Shown: positions 45,177-52,153 of the stretch, piece after piece | How the letters are laid out: every line of letters begins with the position of its first letter | Position numbering within the stretch: position 1 is the first letter of the stretch | Assembly: GCF_029544075.1 (NCBI RefSeq) | Contig: NZ_JAJQJH010000015.1 | Coordinates: forward strand, 29,663 to 93,662 | DNA length: 64,000 bases | Direction: 5' to 3' | DNA from: Chromohalobacter canadensis | Lineage (GTDB): Bacteria; Pseudomonadota; Gammaproteobacteria; Pseudomonadales; Halomonadaceae | The notes under the pieces: model-generated | Told to the model about the DNA's origin: nothing | The model's database searches: none | What the model saw: the letters and a program-made list of their open reading frames with translations, nothing else | Made by a program: the position numbers and the translations under genes

Positions 45177-47282
45177 TCAGCGTTCGTGCGAGTCGCTTGG
45201 CAATGCAGCCGGCTGGCTTTCCCCTTGGCCACGCTCACGCAGGGTGAAGGCGCCGACGGTCTCGGCGAGGCGCTGCGACTGGGCCTTGAGCTCGGCGGCG
45301 GCGGTGGCGCTTTCCTCGACCATGGCGGCGTTCTGCTGCGTCATGTTGTCAAGATCGGTCACCGCCACGTTGACCTGGCCGATGCCGTCACGCTGCTCAC
45401 TGGTCGCGGCGCTGATCTCGTTGAGCACATCCGTGACGCGTGTCACGCCATCGACGATCTCGTTCATCGCCGTGCCCGCGTTGCGCGCCAGCTCGGCGCC
45501 GCTCTGGGTCTTGCTCGAGGCGTTGTCGATCAGCGACTTGATCTCACGGGAGGCATCGGCGCTGCGTGTGGCGAGCTGGCGCACCTCGCTGGCCACCACC
45601 GCGAAGCCACGCCCTTCCTCGCCGGCACGCGCCGCCTCGACGGAGGCATTCAGGGCCAGCAGGTTGGTCTGGAAGGCGATGCCATCCATGGTGGTGACGA
45701 TCTCTGCCACTTGCTGCGAGGCCGTCTCAATCTCATCCATCGTCTTGACCACGTCCCCGACGACTTCGCCACCGCGCGTCGCCGACTGACTGGCCGATTG
45801 GGCCAGGCCGCTGGCCTGACTCGCCGAGTCCGCGGTATGCGAGACAGTACTGGTCAACTCCTCCATCGAGGCCGAGGTTTCCTGCAGACTGGAGGCAGTG
45901 GTATCCGTTCGTCCGGCAAGATCCTGGCTCGCCGAGGCGATCTCCGACGAGGCGACACGCACCGAATCGCTGCTATCGCGGACATCCAACAGCACATCGT
46001 TCATCTTGTCGGCGAAGGCGTTGAACTGCGTCGCCAGCTCGGCGATCTCGTTACGGCCACGCACCGGCAAGCGCTGGGTCAGATCACCGCCACCGGAAGC
46101 GATATCGCGCATGCGTCCAGCCAATTGGCGCAGCGGCCGCGACAGGCTGCCACCCAGCAACCAACTCACGACCAGACCCAGTGCCGCGATGACCGCGCCC
46201 ACCCCGATCATGCCAAACATATCGGCCTGGCGCTGGTCGGCCAGTTGCCCTTCGAGAGTGTGCAGGCCAGCCAGCACGGCCTCCTCGGGCAGACGAATCG
46301 TCAGCACCCAGGATTCCGGAGAATCGCCTATGGTGAAGGGACGATAGATCTCGAAGCGCCCGGCCGCCTCGTCGAAGCGATAAGTCGTCTCGCCGTTCGC
46401 AGCCGCGTTCAGCGGCTGGCGCATCGACTCGTCAAGGGCGCCAGAAGCCGCTTTCCCCAACGAGTCGGGCGCCTGGGTGGCCGCGGCGAGCACACCGCGA
46501 GATGCCACCAGCGCCATGTCGCCTACACCGTCATAGAGGCCCTGATTGGCCTCGGTGAGCAGGCCCTGAAGGAAGTCCACGTCGAAGTCCACGCCGGCTA
46601 CGCCGCGGAACTCGCCGTCGACCTGAATCGGCACGTTGAAGGAGGTGACCAGCTTGCGCTCGCCGTCGTAGTCGTAATAGTACGGATCGATGACGCAAGT
46701 GCGGCTGTTCTCCTTCGGGCACAGATAGTACTCACCCTTGCGGACGCCCTGCTCATTGGGGGTCTGCAGCCCCTGACGGTCGTTCAGCGCCAGTGTCAGC
46801 ACCTCGAGCTCATCATCGGCGGTGCGATACCACCACGGCATGAAGCGGCCATTCGGGCCATAACCTGCGTCTTCACGGCCCGTGTAATCGCTGTCATCAC
46901 CGAAGGCGTTGGGCTCCCAACCGATGAAGGCATCCAGCAGATCGGGGTTTTCTGCCACCGTGTCGCGGACGACGTTCGACAATTCCTCGCGGGACAACGA
47001 GACACCTCGGTCCTCGCCCATCAGCTCATTGAGCGAGGCCAGGTTACGCGCTTGTCCCAGTGCCTGGGTCAGCCGCGTCTTGATCTGCTCGGCCTGAGTC
47101 GAGGCCACCGCATCCAAGCGTTGCTCGATGTTTTGCTCGAGCAATCCTCGCGTCTGTTTCTCGACGAGCTCCGCCGACCGGGAATTAGCGAAGGTCGCAT
47201 AACCGACCAAGGCCACCACCAGCACCACGATGCAGGCCCCGACGAGCGTCGCGACCAAGGTGCGAATCGATTTGAAATGCAT
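45177..47282 (-). CDS. Methyl-accepting chemotaxis protein with dCache sensor
   Basis: The 701-residue receptor has an N-terminal membrane segment (about 10-33), a large periplasmic double-Cache-like sensor (about 35-345) and a second membrane helix (about 357-380, GVGAVIAALGLVVSWLLGGSL). A HAMP domain and a cytoplasmic methyl-accepting domain follow, with the hairpin tip EAARAGEEGRGFAVVASEVR. The start at 47282 follows GGGAG; the extension to 47381 is unlikely. A very long open frame lies antisense to it but is a composition artefact. Ligand unknown. Confidence 0.92.
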   Translation of the reverse strand: MHFKSIRTLVATLVGACIVVLVVALVGYATFANSRSAELVEKQTRGLLEQNIEQRLDAVASTQAEQIKTRLTQALGQARNLASLNELMGEDRGVSLSREELSNVVRDTVAENPDLLDAFIGWEPNAFGDDSDYTGREDAGYGPNGRFMPWWYRTADDELEVLTLALNDRQGLQTPNEQGVRKGEYYLCPKENSRTCVIDPYYYDYDGERKLVTSFNVPIQVDGEFRGVAGVDFDVDFLQGLLTEANQGLYDGVGDMALVASRGVLAAATQAPDSLGKAASGALDESMRQPLNAAANGETTYRFDEAAGRFEIYRPFTIGDSPESWVLTIRLPEEAVLAGLHTLEGQLADQRQADMFGMIGVGAVIAALGLVVSWLLGGSLSRPLRQLAGRMRDIASGGGDLTQRLPVRGRNEIAELATQFNAFADKMNDVLLDVRDSSDSVRVASSEIASASQDLAGRTDTTASSLQETSASMEELTSTVSHTADSASQASGLAQSASQSATRGGEVVGDVVKTMDEIETASQQVAEIVTTMDGIAFQTNLLALNASVEAARAGEEGRGFAVVASEVRQLATRSADASREIKSLIDNASSKTQSGAELARNAGTAMNEIVDGVTRVTDVLNEISAATSEQRDGIGQVNVAVTDLDNMTQQNAAMVEESATAAAELKAQSQRLAETVGAFTLRERGQGESQPAALPSDSHER

Positions 47283-47675
47283 GCTCACATCTCCCGCCGT
47301 GACGGCTCGGTAGAGGAACATACAAGGCGCGACGACGCCGATACGGCACCGCCTGCCACGTGGCGACACATGGACAAGCAAGACAACATGGAAACGATCT
47401 CGTTTGGGATAGGATTCGAACGGGAAGGAGCATGAAATCGATGCCCCGTGCCAAGCGTATCGGCATCTCAGGCGTGAACTTTAAGGCAAAGCGCGAGGCG
47501 CCCACCGCTCCCCTGAGCCATTCGCTTGTGGGTTCGGACCTACACCACCGCGAGCAATAGGCGTACATGCTCTGCTTGTAATGGCACTTGGGGTTTTGCA
47601 AACTGCCTCGCGTTGGCGCCGAGGCAAGACGCGCCGCTGGCAGCATGCCCCAACAACGACAACAGGGAACGCGGT
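47283..47675. other. 393-bp intergenic region before the ECF sigma gene
   Basis: It is the divergent region between the chemoreceptor and the sigma-factor gene. A 42-codon open frame at 47432-47560 has GAAGGAG just before its ATG and encodes a basic peptide starting MKSMPRAKRI, but I see no other support for it. No tRNA, repeat or clear promoter was found. Confidence 0.25.
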
Positions 47676-48278
47676 ATGTCCGATGCCTCAAGGCACTCCA
47701 CGATGCACCTGGGCGATACCTCGCCTACGCCCCCCACACCCAGCGACCACCTGCACAATCTGCTCCGGCGCGTGGCCCAGCATGACCGCCGCGCCTTCGC
47801 TCAGTTGTATGCGTCCACGTCGGCGAAACTCTACGGCACGGTGCTGCGTATCTTGAGAGAACGGGGCCGGGCCGACGACGTGGTGCAAGAGGTCTACGTT
47901 ACGATCTGGCAGAAGGCGGCACAGTTCGACACCGGGCGCGCCTCACCCATTGCCTGGATGGCCGCCATCGCCCGCCATGCCGCCATCGACGAGCTACGCC
48001 GCCAGCCTCGTGCACCTCACGAGCCGGAAGAGGCGCTGGCCCACACGCCCGCCGATGCGCCCAGCGCCCGAGAGCACCTGGAGCACGAGCAGGACGCCAA
48101 GCGGCTGCATGCGTGCCTGGAGGCGCTCGAGGCCGAGCGCCGGGACATGGTCCGCCTCGCGTACCTGGACGGCTGGTCACGCACCGACCTGGCCACGCAT
48201 TTCGAACAGCCGGTGAATACCGTCAAGACCTGGCTCCATCGGGCCTTGAAGCAACTCAAGGGGTGCCTGGCACCATGA
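47676..48278 (+). CDS. ECF-type RNA polymerase sigma factor
   Basis: The 200-residue protein has sigma-70 region 2 (about 35-100, LYGTVLRILRERGRADDVVQEVYVTIW) and region 4 (about 140-195, RLAYLDGWSRTDLATHFEQPVNTVKTWLHRAL). It lacks regions 1.1 and 3, so it is an ECF sigma of the SigK/RpoE type. The start at 47676 follows CAGGGAA; 47703 is an alternative. It overlaps the anti-sigma gene by ATGA, a strict operon. Confidence 0.92.
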   Translation: MSDASRHSTMHLGDTSPTPPTPSDHLHNLLRRVAQHDRRAFAQLYASTSAKLYGTVLRILRERGRADDVVQEVYVTIWQKAAQFDTGRASPIAWMAAIARHAAIDELRRQPRAPHEPEEALAHTPADAPSAREHLEHEQDAKRLHACLEALEAERRDMVRLAYLDGWSRTDLATHFEQPVNTVKTWLHRALKQLKGCLAP

Positions 48279-49057
48279 CCGACCACGACGACATCGACAT
48301 GCTCGCCGCCGAGTACGTACTGGGCACCCTCGACGCCGAGGAACGCGCCGAGGTGGCCCGGCGCCGGCGGCACGACGCCGATCTCGACGCGCGCATCCTC
48401 GCCTGGGAAGCACGCCTCGCCCCGCTCGGCGACGAGGTCGAGACCATCGCCCCAGGGCCGGACCTGCTGGCCAGGATCGAGCGTCGCATCGATGAGCTCG
48501 AGACGACTTCGCGAACAAACTCCAAGCCGGAAGACGACACGGACGACACGGACGACACGGACGGCACGGCCCAGGTGATCGCGCTGCGTCGCCGCCTCGG
48601 CTTCTGGCGCGGATGCGCCGGCCTGGCCACGGCCGCGGCGCTGATACTCGCCGTGGTGCTGATCGCGCCGTTCGACGACACGCCGGATGCCCCGCCCTTC
48701 GTGGCCGTCTTCCAGCAGGACGACCAGCAGCCGGCCTTCATGCTTTCCGTCGACCTCGACAGCCGCCGACTCAACGTACGCCCGGTGACCGCCAAGCCGC
48801 TGCCGGATCGCAGCTATCAGCTATGGATCAAGGCGGATGCACTGGGGCCCAAGCCCCGCTCGGTGGGCGTGTTGAACGACGACTTGAGCCTGCCGGCCGA
48901 CGCCCTGAGCAACTACGATTCCGAGTTGCTCAAGCGGGCCACCTTCGGCATCAGCATCGAGCCGCCGGGCGGTTCCCCCACCGGCCAGCCGACGGGCTCC
49001 GCGATTCACGGCTACCTCTACCCCACCGACCGGGACGCGGTATCACAGCATTTGTGA
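48275..49057 (+). CDS. Membrane anti-sigma factor (RskA-like)
   Basis: The 260-residue protein has an N-terminal cytoplasmic anti-sigma region (AAEYVLGTLDAEERAEVARR), a short linker, one membrane segment (CAGLATAAALILAVVLIAPF, about 107-126) and a periplasmic RskA C-terminal domain (LWIKADALGPKPRSVGV, ATFGISIEPPGGSP). It would hold the ECF sigma at the membrane until a signal triggers proteolysis. The linker holds a small GACGACACG tandem repeat, about 48533-48568, encoding (TDD)n. Confidence 0.92.
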   Translation: MTDHDDIDMLAAEYVLGTLDAEERAEVARRRRHDADLDARILAWEARLAPLGDEVETIAPGPDLLARIERRIDELETTSRTNSKPEDDTDDTDDTDGTAQVIALRRRLGFWRGCAGLATAAALILAVVLIAPFDDTPDAPPFVAVFQQDDQQPAFMLSVDLDSRRLNVRPVTAKPLPDRSYQLWIKADALGPKPRSVGVLNDDLSLPADALSNYDSELLKRATFGISIEPPGGSPTGQPTGSAIHGYLYPTDRDAVSQHL

Positions 49058-49107
49058 ATTTTTTTCGCGTCGAGGTGAAACCTTGCCCGGGCTCCTTGCG
49101 TAACTAA

Positions 49108-49149
49108 GAGCACGCCCATCTCAACCACTTCCCAAGATGGGGCGTGCTC
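49108..49149 (+). terminator. Long hairpin between anti-sigma and DUF7282-like genes
   Basis: GAGCACGCC-CATCT and AGATG-GGGCGTGCTC pair over 14 of 15 positions around a 13-nt loop. No T-tract follows, and only 16 bp separate it from the next start codon, so it may also affect expression of that gene. Confidence 0.45.
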
Positions 49150-49165
49150 GGAACTCAAGGAGAGA

Positions 49166-49597
49166 ATGATGACCAAGCTCATGGCAAGTGCATTCGTATC
49201 CGCCACCCTGCTCGCCGGCGCCTCACTGGCCCAGGCTGAAATGCACGGTGACAAGCATCCGCAGGTCTGGGCCGACGATCAATCCGTCACCGGCGGCACG
49301 GTCACCGCGGAAGAGGTCACCGCGGACAGCAACGGCTGGCTGGTGGTCCACCGCACCGACGAGAGCATGAAGCCCGGCCCCGTGGTCGGTCACGCCCCGC
49401 TCAAGGAAGGCGAGAACATGGACGTCACCGCGCTGCTGACCGAAGACGTCAGCGCCGGCGATCACCTGATGTTGATGGTCCACAGCGAAGAAGGCGGCAT
49501 GGAGCCCGGCGTGTTCGAGTACACCCTCGGCGCCAAGGAAGACGGCCCCATCAAGATGGACGGCAAGCTGGTGACCGAGACCATCACCGCGCAGTAA
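49166..49597 (+). CDS. Secreted DUF7282-like protein
   Basis: The 143-residue protein has a clear signal peptide (residues 1-24, ending ASLAQAEM). A compact beta-rich domain follows with repeated TAEEV, GWLVVHRTDE and PLKEGENMDVTALLTEDV segments, as in DUF7282 domains. Function unknown. It follows the ECF sigma/anti-sigma pair and could be part of its regulon. The start has AAGGAGAGA upstream and allows 49166 or 49169. Confidence 0.75.
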   Translation: MMTKLMASAFVSATLLAGASLAQAEMHGDKHPQVWADDQSVTGGTVTAEEVTADSNGWLVVHRTDESMKPGPVVGHAPLKEGENMDVTALLTEDVSAGDHLMLMVHSEEGGMEPGVFEYTLGAKEDGPIKMDGKLVTETITAQ

Positions 49598-49623
49598 ACG
49601 TCATCCGGCATGCCGAGAGACGG

Positions 49624-49647
49624 AAGGGGCCTAGCGGGCCCCTTTTT
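49624..49647 (+). terminator. Intrinsic terminator of the DUF7282-like gene
   Basis: AAGGGGCC and GGCCCCTT pair around TAGCG, followed by T to 49647, 26 bp after the stop. Confidence 0.85.
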
Positions 49648-49694
49648 CATGCCTCGCGCCGTGCTCGCCGGTGCATTGCGCAGGGAGCTTTTAT

Positions 49695-49729
49695 TTCAGC
49701 ACTTCCAGGGAATAGACCCAGTTGGCCAT
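49695..49729 (-). pseudogene. 35-bp inverted fragment of the cysteine hydrolase gene
   Basis: On the minus strand this reads as codons for MANWVYSLEVL followed by AAA and a stop. It matches 34 of 35 bases of 50914-50948 in the cysteine hydrolase (HMANWVYSLEVLN). No further similarity extends beyond it. It may be the remnant of a second hydrolase copy or a recombination scar. It can also be read as the end of a 27-residue open frame, MSAVKLTLWLTASTI onward. Confidence 0.5.
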
Positions 49730-49787
49730 GATCGTCGATGCGGTCAACCAGAGAGTCAATTTGACGGCACTCATCTATTTGTCTAAA

Positions 49788-49809
49788 TTGTTCAAAATAT
49801 TTTGAACAA
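49788..49809. promoter_or_regulatory. Perfect palindrome, probable GbsR operator
   Basis: TTGTTCAAAAT followed directly by ATTTTGAACAA is a perfect 22-bp dyad ending 20 bp before the gbsR-like start. A further TGAACAAA half-site follows at about 49812. The position suits autoregulation of the whole operon. Confidence 0.7.
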
Positions 49810-49829
49810 ACTGAACAAAAGAGCGTGCC

Positions 49830-50426
49830 ATGCAGAAAACCGACACACAGCGCCTGGAAGAAGCGCGCGATGTCATGATCAGCGCCCTTGCCCAAAGCAT
49901 GGTGGCCTACGGCGTTACGCCCTCGGTGGGACGAATCTACGCCGTGCTCTATTTCTCCGCCTCACCGCTGACACTGGACGACATCAAGGAAGAGGTCGCC
50001 ATGAGTAAGGCGAGCGTCAGTACCGGTGTCCGCGAGCTGATCGATACCGGCATGGTGTCGAAGGTGTGGAAGAAGGGCGACCGCAAGGACCACTACATCG
50101 CCGAGAAGGACTTCTTCAAGAATTTCCTGAACTTCATGGTCAGGATGCTGCGCCTGGAACGCGGCATCATTCATAAGGCGGTCGAACAGACCGAGCCGGT
50201 GATGCGTGAGATCGCGGATCACGGGGCGGACAGCGAGACCAGGGAGATGGCTGCAAAAGACCAGGCCTTGGTCAGCGGTTCGAAAACGTACCTGACCTGG
50301 ATCACACAGCTGGCCAATGCCATGGAGTCGGGAGACATCTTCGAGCATTTTCCCCGGCCCGAGAGCGATACGCCGCTGTCGGACCGCCATTCCCCCCAAG
50401 AGAACATCAAGCATGAAGACAAGTGA
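49830..50426 (+). CDS. GbsR/MarR-family regulator (choline/betaine type)
   Basis: The 198-residue winged-helix protein matches the GbsR pattern: GVTPSVGRIYAVLYFSASPLTLDDIKEEVAMSKASVS then VWKKGDRKDHY and a helical C-terminus. GbsR proteins sense choline or betaine and repress betaine synthesis or uptake genes. It heads an operon with a cysteine hydrolase (14-bp overlap) and a betaine-binding protein. A perfect palindrome lies just upstream. Confidence 0.88.
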   Translation: MQKTDTQRLEEARDVMISALAQSMVAYGVTPSVGRIYAVLYFSASPLTLDDIKEEVAMSKASVSTGVRELIDTGMVSKVWKKGDRKDHYIAEKDFFKNFLNFMVRMLRLERGIIHKAVEQTEPVMREIADHGADSETREMAAKDQALVSGSKTYLTWITQLANAMESGDIFEHFPRPESDTPLSDRHSPQENIKHEDK

Positions 50427-51087
50427 AACCGCCCTGGTCGTGATCGATGTGCAGAAGGAAAGCGGCTTCAGCCTGCGCGGAATGGATGGCGTGGTGCGCA
50501 ATACCCAGTGCATGATCGAAGCCTGCCGAGCGGCCGGCATCCCGGTCATCTACACGCGCCAAATCAATCGCCGTGACGGTATCGGCCTCTCGCTCGACGA
50601 GCCCCGCCAGGCCAGCGGCGAACCGCACTTCTACGCCGATAACCGTGACAGCATCGAGATTGTCGACGAGATCCGGCCACAGAAAACCGACATCGTGATC
50701 GACAAATACCGCTGGAGCGCCTTCTTCGAAACCAGCCTGGACCTGATGCTGAAAAGCCTCGGCGTTAAGAACCTGATCATCGGCGGCGTGGTGACGGACG
50801 GTTGCCTGATGACTTCGGTCTTCGACGCCTACTTCCGCGACTACCGCATCCAACTGGTTCACGACATGTGCACCGCCTCCAACGAAGGCGCCCACATGGC
50901 CGCGATGCTCCACATGGCCAACTGGGTCTACTCCCTGGAAGTGCTGAATACCGACAACACGATCAACTGCGTGGAAGGGCACGCGTATGCCGCCTGGCAA
51001 GCGGATGACGCCGATGCCTTGCAGTTCACGCCGGAAACACTGCGCGAGACCTTCGCCACGCTTACCGCTGCTGCCGACAAACAGTGA
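50413..51087 (+). CDS. Isochorismatase-family cysteine hydrolase
   Basis: The 224-residue protein has the catalytic triad Asp12 (VVIDVQ), Lys98 (VIDKYRWSAF) and Cys131 (VVTDGCLMTS) with the preceding cis-peptide segment. Family members cleave amides such as nicotinamide, carbamoyl-sarcosine or ureido compounds. The GbsR regulator and the betaine-type binding protein suggest a quaternary-amine or creatinine-like substrate, but this is inference. The start overlaps the gbsR stop. Confidence 0.87.
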   Translation: MKTSETALVVIDVQKESGFSLRGMDGVVRNTQCMIEACRAAGIPVIYTRQINRRDGIGLSLDEPRQASGEPHFYADNRDSIEIVDEIRPQKTDIVIDKYRWSAFFETSLDLMLKSLGVKNLIIGGVVTDGCLMTSVFDAYFRDYRIQLVHDMCTASNEGAHMAAMLHMANWVYSLEVLNTDNTINCVEGHAYAAWQADDADALQFTPETLRETFATLTAAADKQ

Positions 51088-51115
51088 TCGGGACACTCGA
51101 ACACAGGAGAACAAC

Positions 51116-51994
51116 ATGAGGTTCACACAATTATCGACATTGCTGACTGCCACATTGATGACGGCAGGCGTCCAAGCCGCCGACCAGCCTCCGCTGACCG
51201 CTGACGGTGTCGAAAACGCCACCATCACCTTCGGGATGCCGGCCTGGACCAGTACCGAAGCACCAACGGCCATTGCCGAGCAGATTTTGGAAGAGGCAGG
51301 CTACAACGTCGAAAAGACACTGCTTGCTCAACCAGCCATCTTCCAGGGCATGCAGGCCAAACAGATCGATTTTTTCATGGACGCCTGGCTGCCCTACACC
51401 GAGCAGGCACTGTGGCGTGAATACCAGGATGATCTGCAGAAAGTTGCCACCAGCTATGAAAACGTGCCGCTAGGCTGGGTGGTCCCTGCCTATGTCGAAG
51501 AAGAGACCATCGGCGATCTGGAAGGCAAGGCGGATAAATTCGACGGCCAAATAGTGACCATCGGCGCCGGAGCGGGCATTGTCGACCTCTCCGAGCAGGT
51601 AATGGCGGATGAAGACTATGACCTCGATGGGTATCAACTTGCCTATACCAGCGAAGCCGCCATGATGGGCGTAATCAGGGACAAGATGCCCAACGAAGAG
51701 CCGTTCATCATTACCGGCTGGCGTCCGCACTCCATGTTCTCGCAATACGATTTGAAGTTCCTGGAAGATACGGAAGGACACTTCAAATATGACAACGTCT
51801 ACGTCCTCTCCTATCAGGGTATCGAAGATAAATACCCGCGCGCTTACGACATCATGTCCCGCTGGAGCATCAACGTGGACGATCTGGAAGCGATGATGGC
51901 TGCGTACGAAAACGACAATGTGTCATTCGAGGACTCCGCCGCCGCATGGATCAAAGATAACCGCAAGCACGTGGACGAGATGCTCGGGTATTGA
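51116..51994 (+). CDS. Glycine betaine/proline-type ABC substrate-binding protein (OpuAC domain)
   Basis: The 292-residue protein has a signal peptide (about 1-21, ending GVQAAD). An OpuAC fold follows (ITFGMPAWTSTEAPTAIAEQIL, MDAWLPYTEQALW, FIITGWRPHSMFSQYDLKFLED), including the aromatic residues that cage quaternary ammonium groups. It lies 28 bp after the cysteine hydrolase with AGGAGA ahead. No permease or ATPase follows, so it must use a transporter encoded elsewhere. Substrate may be betaine, carnitine or another quaternary amine. Confidence 0.88.
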   Translation: MRFTQLSTLLTATLMTAGVQAADQPPLTADGVENATITFGMPAWTSTEAPTAIAEQILEEAGYNVEKTLLAQPAIFQGMQAKQIDFFMDAWLPYTEQALWREYQDDLQKVATSYENVPLGWVVPAYVEEETIGDLEGKADKFDGQIVTIGAGAGIVDLSEQVMADEDYDLDGYQLAYTSEAAMMGVIRDKMPNEEPFIITGWRPHSMFSQYDLKFLEDTEGHFKYDNVYVLSYQGIEDKYPRAYDIMSRWSINVDDLEAMMAAYENDNVSFEDSAAAWIKDNRKHVDEMLGY

Positions 51995-52153
51995 TTGGAT
52001 GCCTGCGTAGCAACATAGACGCAGAGCAATGCCGACGACATTTCCCTCCTCGGGACCATGCTCGGCGAACACCTCGCGATTGGTGTCGTCTGCATCTTGT
52101 CTCCTCGATGATCGGCCGAGGCACCCGGCCGCTTGTCGTCACGAATCGCGCCG

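Noticed and set aside
45186..47435. 749-codon open frame on the + strand, antisense to the chemoreceptor gene
   Set aside because: It mirrors a high-GC coding gene on the other strand, has a composition rich in Arg, Gln and His without domain character, and has no ribosome site.
47432..47560. 42-codon open frame with GAAGGAG before its ATG, in the sigma-factor upstream region
   Set aside because: Only the ribosome-site match supports it; no homologue recognised and the product is short and basic. Mentioned in the gap entry only.
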